NCBI RefSeq assembly: GCF_900091605.1
Contig: NZ_FMCQ01000003.1
Location: 122,495 to 186,494 of the forward strand
From: Micromonospora tulbaghiae
GTDB lineage: Bacteria > Actinomycetota > Actinomycetes > Mycobacteriales > Micromonosporaceae
Reading direction: 5' to 3'
DNA length: 64,000 bases
Every line of letters starts with the position of its first letter. Position 1 is the first letter of the stretch. The notes beneath the pieces are model-generated. The model was not told where the DNA came from. It made no database searches and was given only the letters and a program-made list of their open reading frames with translations. Position numbers and translations under genes: made by a program. Positions 58,488-64,000 of this stretch are shown piece after piece.

Positions 58488-60008
58488 CTAGATGAAGACG
58501 TCGAGCAGCAGGACGCCGAGGAAACCGACCACCGAGATGATGGTCTCCATCACCGACCAGCTCTTGATGGTCTGCCCGACGGTCAGCCCGAAGTACTCCT
58601 TCACCAGCCAGAAGCCGGCGTCGTTGACGTGGGAGAAGAACAGCGACCCGCAGCCGATGGCCAGCGCCAGCAGCGCCACCTCGGGGCCCTGGAGCGTGGC
58701 GGCCAGCGGCGCGACGATGCCGGCGGCGGTGATGGTGGCGACGGTGGCCGAGCCGGTGGCGACCCGGATGCCGACCGCGACCAGCCAGCCGAGCAGCAGC
58801 GGCGAGAGGTTCGCGCCGTCGGCGGCGTTCGCGACCAGGTCGCCCACGCCGGCGTCGACGAGCACCTGCTTGAAGCCGCCACCGGCGGCGACGATCAGCA
58901 GGATGCCGGCGATCGGCGGCAGCGAGCCGCCGAGGAAACCGGAGACCTGGGCACGGCTGAAGCCGGACCGGTAACCCAGGAAGATCATGGCGAAGATGAC
59001 GCCGGCCAGCAGGGCGATGATCGGGGTGCCGACGATGTCCAGCGCCTTGCGGCCGGCGGTGTCCTCGCCGAGCGTCAGCTCGCCGATGGCCCGCAGCAGC
59101 ATCAGCACCACCGGCAGCAGCACTGTGACCACTGCCGCCCAGAGCGCCGGGGAGCGGCGGGAGCGCCGCCCGGCCGGCTCGTCGATCGCCCCGCCGGGCC
59201 GTCCGGTGCCCGGGTTGACCAGGTCGTCCTCGGTGACCAGGTCGCCGTCGGCGTCGAGCCGGCCGTCACCGGGCCGGGTCGGGCTGCGGTCGTCGGCGGC
59301 GTCGCGCCGGGTCGGCAGCAGCGCGGCCGGGGCGGTGGCCGGCACGTACCGGGCGATGAAGTTGCCGAAGACCGGACCGGCGATGATCACCGTGGGGATC
59401 GCCACCAGCAGGCCCAGCGCGAGCGTCTGACCCAGGTTGGCGCCGAGCGCGTCGATCGCCACCAGCGGCCCGGGGTGCGGCGGCACCAGGCCGTGCAGCA
59501 CGGACAGGCCGGCGAGCGCGGGAATGCCGATCTTGATCAGCGGGACGTTCACCCGCAGCGAGACGAGCAGCACGATCGGCACCAGCAGCACTACGCCGAC
59601 CTCGAAGAAGAGCGGCAGGCCGATGAGCGCGGCCACACCCGCCATCGCCCAGGGCAGCGCGGTTCCGGAGACCCGGCCGACCACCCGTTCGACGATGCCG
59701 TCCGCTCCGCCGGACTCGGCCAGCAGGCCGCCGATCATCGCGCCGAGCGCGATCAGCAGGCCCACGCCGCCGACTGTGGAGCCCACGCCGCCGCTGAACG
59801 AGGTGACGATCTTGTCGACGGGTACGGCGGCGACCACGCCGAGCACCGCTGCGCCGAGGATCAGCGCCAGGAACGGATGCACCTTGCCCCACGCGATGAG
59901 CAGCACCACCGCGGCGATGCCGAGCAGGGCCGCGAGGACGAGCTGGGTGTTCCCGGCGTTCGTGAGCGGTTCCGCGGGTGCGGCGAGCAGTGTGACCACG
60001 GCTATCAC
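58488..60008 (-). CDS. gntP: Gluconate:H+ symporter (GntP family)
   Basis: 506 residues with 12-14 membrane helices. It has the GntP-family landmarks LIAWGKVHPFLALILGA, GLLAESGGADGIVERV, LPLFFEVGVVLLVPI, GLVPPHPGPLVAID, ATGSATVATITAAGI and FSHVNDAGFWLVKEYFGLT. A hydrophilic loop of about 70 residues (around 230-290, rich in Asp/Arg/Pro) interrupts the middle and is longer than in the Escherichia coli proteins. GTG at 60008 lies 12 bp after gntK. Together the pair imports and phosphorylates gluconate or a related sugar acid. Confidence 0.9.
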   Translation of the reverse strand: MIAVVTLLAAPAEPLTNAGNTQLVLAALLGIAAVVLLIAWGKVHPFLALILGAAVLGVVAAVPVDKIVTSFSGGVGSTVGGVGLLIALGAMIGGLLAESGGADGIVERVVGRVSGTALPWAMAGVAALIGLPLFFEVGVVLLVPIVLLVSLRVNVPLIKIGIPALAGLSVLHGLVPPHPGPLVAIDALGANLGQTLALGLLVAIPTVIIAGPVFGNFIARYVPATAPAALLPTRRDAADDRSPTRPGDGRLDADGDLVTEDDLVNPGTGRPGGAIDEPAGRRSRRSPALWAAVVTVLLPVVLMLLRAIGELTLGEDTAGRKALDIVGTPIIALLAGVIFAMIFLGYRSGFSRAQVSGFLGGSLPPIAGILLIVAAGGGFKQVLVDAGVGDLVANAADGANLSPLLLGWLVAVGIRVATGSATVATITAAGIVAPLAATLQGPEVALLALAIGCGSLFFSHVNDAGFWLVKEYFGLTVGQTIKSWSVMETIISVVGFLGVLLLDVFI

Positions 60009-60020
60009 GCCCTTCGGTCG

Positions 60021-61562
60021 TCAGCGGGGTGGTGCGGTCGGTGGTGGTTCCGGCGGCAGGCTCGGCGCCATCCGCCGCAGGGACGCGAACGTGGGTACGA
60101 GCGCGTCGTACAGCTCGGAGAAGAGGGGGAGCAGCGCGGCGTACGTGGCGGCGGAGGCGGGATCAGGGCGGACCGTCTCCTCGATCCGGACCAGGTCGGC
60201 GGCGACCTCGATCGAGGAGATCAGGCCGAGCGCCTGCATGCCGAGCAGCGCGGCACCGAAACCGGACCCCTCGTGCCCGGCGGGGAACCGCACCGGCATG
60301 CCGAGCGCGTCGGCGAGGATCTGCCGCCACAGCGCGCTCCGGGCGAAGCCACCGCTGGCGCGGATCTCGCGTACCTCGTTACCGGCCGCGCGGACCGAGG
60401 CGAGGACCAGGGCGAGCTGCTGGCAGACGCCCTCCAGCGCGGCCCGGACCAGGTGCGGCCGGCCGTGGCCGTGGGTCAGCCCGACGTACGCGCCGCGGGG
60501 CAGCGCGCTCCAGTGCGGCGCCCGCTCGCTGAGCAGGTACGGCAGCATGATCAGCCCGCCGGAGCCGACCGGCGCCGTGGCGGCCAGGTCGAGCAGTTCC
60601 TCCTCGGCGTGCTCGCCCAGTTCGGGGGCGAGCGCGTCGCCTGCCCACTGGAGCACGATCCCGCCGTTGTTGATCGCGCCGCCGACCACCCAGCGGTCCT
60701 CGGTGAGCGCGTAGCAGAACACGCCGCCGAGCGGGTCCACGCCGGGGCGTTCCACCATCACCCGCATCGCGCCGCTGGTGCCGATCGAGCAGGCCACCAC
60801 GCCGGGCCGTACCGCGCCGAGCCCGAGGTTCGCCAGCGGCCCGTCACCGGCGCCCACCACGAGCGGGGTGTCCGCCGGCAGCCCGGTGGCCCGCGCCGCC
60901 TCGGCGGTGAGCCCGGGCAGCACGTGGGTGGTGGGTACGAGCTGGGGAAGCTGCTCCTCGGTGATGCCGGCGACGCGGAGCGCCTCGGTGTCCCAGGCCA
61001 GCTTGTGGATGTCCATGAGGCCGGTGGCGGAGGCGACCGAGTGGTCGGTGACGAGCGCGTCGGCGAGCCGACGCAGCACCAGATCCTTGATGCCGACCCA
61101 GTGCGCGACCCGCTCGTGCAGTTTCGGTTCCTGCTCGGCGAACCAGACCAGCTTGGGCAGCGGCGCCATCGGGTGCACCGGGGTGCCGGTGCGCCGGTGC
61201 AGGGCGAGCCCGGACGGCGCGGCGCGCAGGCGTTCGGCCTGCGCGCTGGCCCGGGAGTCGGCCCAGGTGATCGACGGGGTGAGTGGGGTGCCGTCGGCGT
61301 CCAGCCCGATCAGGCTGTGCATGGCGGTGCTGAACGACAGTCCGGCGATCGGCCGACCCAGATCGTCGACCACCGCGCGGATCACGCCGAGGACGGCCTG
61401 GTAGATCACGTCCGGATCCTGCTCGGCCCAGCCCGGGTTCGGCTCCTCCAACGGGTAGCCGATCGAGTGGCTGGCCAGTTGCCGGCCGGTGGTGTCGAAC
61501 GCGACGGCCTTGGAACTGGTGGTGCCGATGTCCACTCCCACCACCACGGCCGGGTCGCCCAC
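60021..61562 (-). CDS. gntK: Gluconokinase (FGGY family)
   Basis: 513-residue FGGY carbohydrate kinase. The N-terminal phosphate loop is VVGVDIGTTSSKAVAFD; substrate and ATP-binding parts include FSTAMHSLIGLD, GAGDGPLANLGLGAVRPG, CSIGTSGAMRV and RASGGFARSALWRQILADALG. In actinobacteria an FGGY kinase beside a GntP permease is normally gluconate kinase, giving 6-phosphogluconate for the pentose phosphate pathway. GTG at 61562 has GGAGG 8 nt upstream; longer frames to 61721 lack one. No gntR regulator is in the window. Confidence 0.88.
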   Translation of the reverse strand: MGDPAVVVGVDIGTTSSKAVAFDTTGRQLASHSIGYPLEEPNPGWAEQDPDVIYQAVLGVIRAVVDDLGRPIAGLSFSTAMHSLIGLDADGTPLTPSITWADSRASAQAERLRAAPSGLALHRRTGTPVHPMAPLPKLVWFAEQEPKLHERVAHWVGIKDLVLRRLADALVTDHSVASATGLMDIHKLAWDTEALRVAGITEEQLPQLVPTTHVLPGLTAEAARATGLPADTPLVVGAGDGPLANLGLGAVRPGVVACSIGTSGAMRVMVERPGVDPLGGVFCYALTEDRWVVGGAINNGGIVLQWAGDALAPELGEHAEEELLDLAATAPVGSGGLIMLPYLLSERAPHWSALPRGAYVGLTHGHGRPHLVRAALEGVCQQLALVLASVRAAGNEVREIRASGGFARSALWRQILADALGMPVRFPAGHEGSGFGAALLGMQALGLISSIEVAADLVRIEETVRPDPASAATYAALLPLFSELYDALVPTFASLRRMAPSLPPEPPPTAPPR

Positions 61563-61828
61563 CGGTGCACCTCCTCGCCGCCCGGGGGCCGCGCTCCGCC
61601 CCGCCGTTGCGGCTGACGTTACCGACGTGTCCACGCGAGCGCATGACGAAGCGGGACCGCCGTGAGCCGGTGGCACGGAACGTGAATCGACGCGGGAGTT
61701 TCCGCCGATTGTGTAGGTCAATCAGCCGATCGGTCTAATTAGCGACTTTCGCGTGTCTTCGTACCCCTGCCGCGCCGTTGACATGAATGACACCCCGATT
61801 GGTGGGCTCGCGCGGCGGAGGAGTCGGC
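61563..61828. other. Divergent intergenic region (gnt operon promoter)
   Basis: 266 bp between gntK and the next plus-strand gene. It contains an AT-richer part near 61700-61750 with the 8-bp palindrome CCGATCGG (about 61726) and a TAATTAG segment, a plausible site for a GntR-type repressor. No gene is seen. Confidence 0.45.
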
Positions 61829-62986
61829 GTGACGAAGACTGATTCGACGGGTTCCACATGGCGGTACCGGTGGGCGCACCGGCAGAACGAACGGCGGCAG
61901 CGGACCTTCCGCGCGGCCGACGAGGCGTGGCGACGCCGCGACGACGAGCTGCGCCGCCTGCGTACGCTCGCGGTGTCCTTCCACGGCTCGGCCCAGGCGG
62001 GCGTCGGCCTGCCGATGGAGCTGGCCCCCGGCGAGGTGGTCTTCTGGACGCTCCCGGCGGCGCAACTGGTGGAGGTGCGGCACACCGCGGTGCTGCCCGC
62101 CCCCGAACTGACAGTCGACCCCGACCCGCCGGTGCTGCGCCCACGCCGCCCCGAGGGCGTCAAGGTGGTCGACGCCGGGCTCGCCGTGCTCACCAACCGT
62201 CGCCTGGTGCTGCTCGGCGGACGCGGCCGACGCGACTGGGCGTACGGCCGGATGACCGGCCTGTCCCACGACCCCGGCGCACCGGTCACCCTGATCCAGG
62301 TGCTGGACCGGCGGCGTACCTCCGGGTTGCTGCTGCCCACCGGCGCGGCGGCCGACTTCCGGTTCACGCTCACGCTGGCGTTCGCCGACGCGATCGAGCA
62401 GCGCGCCGCGGTCGTGGCCGAGCTGGACGAGCTGATCGCGGAGCACACCGCGGCGCGGCCCGAACGTCCGGCCGTGCTCACCCCCGCCCAGGCCCGCATC
62501 ACCGCGCTGGTGCCCGGTGGCCGGCGGACAGTGGCGGTCGGCGCGGCGCTCGCGCTGATCGTGCCGGCGATGCTCATCGAGTCCAACCCGCCCACCCGGG
62601 CCGGCTCGGAGCGGGCCGCCGCCGCGACCCCGGCCGCCAGCGTCACCCCCGCCCCACCGCAGCACGTCGCGCCCGCCGTGAAGGTCCGGCCCACCACGAG
62701 CCCGGAGCCGTCCCGCGCCCGCCCCGCGCCACCGCGCGGCACGCCGCAGCCGCCGGTCGAGCGCCGCTGCGGTGCCCCGGCGAACCCCTTCGGGTACGAC
62801 TTCTGCGGCGGCCAGCGCATCCGCAGGCCGGCCGCCGGGGTCTGCGACTGGTTCGAGTGCGTGCCCGGGTTCTGGTCCGACCGCGGCTGGCTGGTGCAGT
62901 GCCGCGACGGGTCGGTCAGCCGCACCGGCGGGCAGCGCGACGTGTGCGCCGGTCACAAGGGGTTCCGCCGAACCGTCTCGCGGTGA
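61829..62986 (+). CDS. Single-TM protein with a Cys-rich exported tail, hypothetical
   Basis: 385 residues. A cytoplasmic N-terminal half (about 1-240) starts with basic helices (YRWAHRQNERRQRTFRAADEAWRRRD) and continues with a beta-rich, PH-like region (GLAVLTNRRLVLLGGRGRRDW). One membrane helix (VGAALALIVPAMLI, about 250-265), a Pro/Ala linker and an exported tail follow. The tail has seven Cys in CGAPANPFGYDFCGG, CDWFECVPGFW, CRDG and CAGH. GTG at 61829 has GGAGGAG 7 nt upstream. Function unknown; membrane tethering of a signal is one guess. Confidence 0.78.
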   Translation: MTKTDSTGSTWRYRWAHRQNERRQRTFRAADEAWRRRDDELRRLRTLAVSFHGSAQAGVGLPMELAPGEVVFWTLPAAQLVEVRHTAVLPAPELTVDPDPPVLRPRRPEGVKVVDAGLAVLTNRRLVLLGGRGRRDWAYGRMTGLSHDPGAPVTLIQVLDRRRTSGLLLPTGAAADFRFTLTLAFADAIEQRAAVVAELDELIAEHTAARPERPAVLTPAQARITALVPGGRRTVAVGAALALIVPAMLIESNPPTRAGSERAAAATPAASVTPAPPQHVAPAVKVRPTTSPEPSRARPAPPRGTPQPPVERRCGAPANPFGYDFCGGQRIRRPAAGVCDWFECVPGFWSDRGWLVQCRDGSVSRTGGQRDVCAGHKGFRRTVSR

Positions 62987-62992
62987 CGGGGG

Positions 62993-63565
62993 TCAGGCCA
63001 CCGGGCGGGGCGTGACGCGCAGCGGCAGCAGCCCGGCCAGCACCAGCGCGGCGCCCACCGGCAGCAGGTTCAGGTTCACCGCGATCGCCAGGAACCCGGC
63101 CAGCACCAGCACCGGCGCCCACACCGGCAGCAGCCGTGCCGCCGCCGCCCGGTACAGCAGCACCAGCAGGCCCACCTCGAACAGCAGCGGTCCGCCGAAC
63201 AACACCGGGCCGGGGGTGCGCACCGCTTCGGCGAAGGTCGGGAACAGGTCGCCGAGGATCACCCAGACGAAGGCGGCGGCGCCGACCAGGCCGGCCAGCG
63301 CGGCCACGTCGTCGAGGGTCCGCAACCGCGACGACCGGGTACGCAGCAGGCCGTGCAACCCGACGATCAGCGCGGCGAAGCCGAGGACGCCGAGCAGGAA
63401 CAGGGTGTGGCCGGTGTTCCACGCCCAGGCGCCCTTGTCACTGTGCCCGTCGAGGCGGTCGATCAGACGCAGCAGGCCGTAGCCGAGCAGCAGCACCGCC
63501 GACGCCACGGCGACCGGGCGCAACCACTGGTACGCGGGACGTGTGCGGGAATCGAGAAGGCTCAT
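62993..63565 (-). CDS. Polytopic membrane protein, hypothetical
   Basis: 190 residues with about five hydrophobic segments, including VAVASAVLLLGYGLL, TLFLLGVLGFAALIVGLHGLL, ALAGLVGAAAFVWVILGDLF, LFEVGLLVLLYRA and VLVLAGFLAIAVNLNLLPVGAALVLAGLLPL. Charged residues are few and short loops separate the helices. No family signature was recognised. It is convergent with the Cys-rich protein gene (6 bp). Confidence 0.75.
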   Translation of the reverse strand: MSLLDSRTRPAYQWLRPVAVASAVLLLGYGLLRLIDRLDGHSDKGAWAWNTGHTLFLLGVLGFAALIVGLHGLLRTRSSRLRTLDDVAALAGLVGAAAFVWVILGDLFPTFAEAVRTPGPVLFGGPLLFEVGLLVLLYRAAAARLLPVWAPVLVLAGFLAIAVNLNLLPVGAALVLAGLLPLRVTPRPVA

Positions 63566-63661
63566 CGCCTCAGCGTTCCGGGCGCCCGTGCCCGGGACAT
63601 CGGGGAGCGGTCCCGAACCCGACCCGGATCAATCCGCTCGCCTCCCGTAGGGGTGCCCGGA

Positions 63662-63667
63662 TACCGT
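63662..63667 (+). promoter_or_regulatory. Probable -10 box of the last gene
   Basis: TACCGT lies 6 nt upstream of GTG at 63674, with no ribosome binding site between; a leaderless start is likely. Confidence 0.45.
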
Positions 63668-63673
63668 CCGGCC

Positions 63674-64000
63674 GTGTCCCGCACCGTCACGCTGATCCTG
63701 CTCGACGCCGCCGGCCGTCCGCTCGGCGCGCTGCCGCCGTTCGGCGTACCGGAGCCGTGGTGGCAGGAGGTCGGCTCGATCGTCGCCGCCGTCCGGCAGC
63801 GCCACGGTCTGGAGGTCGCCGTGCTGCGGCTGCTCGACGCCGACCGCCCTGCGCCGCCGGGCGGTCACGTCCGCTACGTGGCCCAGGTCGTCGACGCGCC
63901 CGCCGTATCCCTGGAACCGGTGGCAGTGGACCTCGCGCCGCATCCGCTGCGCCAGCCGTGGGCGGAGGCGGGCGGCCCGGCCGACAGCGTCGCGTGGGCG
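63674..64000 (+). CDS. Partial gene, N-terminus of a kinase- or Nudix-related protein
   Basis: The first 109 residues only; the frame is open to the window end. It begins with strands TVTLILLDAAGRPLGALPPF, then PEPWWQEVGSIVAAVRQRHGLEVAVLRLLDADR and VRYVAQVVDAPA. This is reminiscent of the Nudix-like N-terminal domain found before aminoglycoside phosphotransferase-type kinases in actinomycetes. The catalytic part would lie beyond the window, so the call is tentative. GTG at 63674 follows TACCGT by 6 nt. Confidence 0.55.
   Translation, partial: MSRTVTLILLDAAGRPLGALPPFGVPEPWWQEVGSIVAAVRQRHGLEVAVLRLLDADRPAPPGGHVRYVAQVVDAPAVSLEPVAVDLAPHPLRQPWAEAGGPADSVAWA

Overview
The window is about 64 kb of very GC-rich, densely coded chromosomal DNA from an actinomycete. 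I judge it to be a Micromonospora-like member of the Micromonosporaceae. The reasons are codon use saturated with G or C in third positions, the prfB-ftsE-ftsX-smpB-ssrA cluster, a DUF6912 and Rv3235-family neighbourhood, a pair of genes for 10-methyl branched fatty acids (typical of Micromonospora lipids), and many [26 protein letters not shown] (TAnnnT followed 6-8 nt later by GTG or ATG). The species assignment is inference; no rRNA is present.

Layout. 1-4750: an Rv3235-family gene, a BldC-like DNA-binding gene, a DUF6912 gene, a membrane protein and the proline-catabolic dehydrogenase pruA. 4880-9560: a PadR regulator, then the translation and division block prfB, ftsE, ftsX, smpB and tmRNA. 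9690-14510: a small helical protein, a lipoprotein, a benzoylformate-decarboxylase-like enzyme, methylthioadenosine phosphorylase, a YqgE/AlgH protein and tRNA-Ala(GGC). 14510-15780: a decayed segment with remnants of a toxin-antitoxin pair and of an ISAs1 transposase. 15778-28057: the most striking part, a polymorphic-toxin island made of a 1447-residue secreted LamG protein and a 2243-residue RHS protein ending in a Hint self-cleavage domain plus a deaminase-like toxin tip. A strong hairpin and then a separately promoted candidate immunity gene follow.

28136-38978: small metabolism and regulation genes, a DUF4153 membrane protein, a membrane-anchored AA10 LPMO, two divergent aldo/keto reductases and a MoxR-VWA pair. 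38979-41225: a repeat-rich zone with an 18-bp tandem repeat, four related palindromic elements and three degenerate 52-bp repeats around a small secreted protein gene. 41158-49800: a GlxA-type regulator, an MFS transporter, a ricin-lectin protein, DUF427 and YbaK proteins, the tmsA-tmsB pair, and an ArsR-SRPBCC operon with a palindromic operator.

50012-54129: a Cas4-like Fe-S nuclease translationally coupled to an unknown partner, then an S41 peptidase divergent from a winged-helix repressor with an inverted-repeat operator. 54259-64000: a membrane GGDEF-EAL protein, a two-TM protein, a TipA-like MerR regulator with a MerR-type promoter, a small monooxygenase, a gluconate permease and kinase operon, and three poorly characterised genes, the last cut by the window edge.

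The best candidates for something new are the LamG/RHS/Hint/deaminase system with its insulated immunity candidate, the Cas4-like two-gene operon, and the matched direct-repeat boxes in front of the BldC-like gene and its neighbour.
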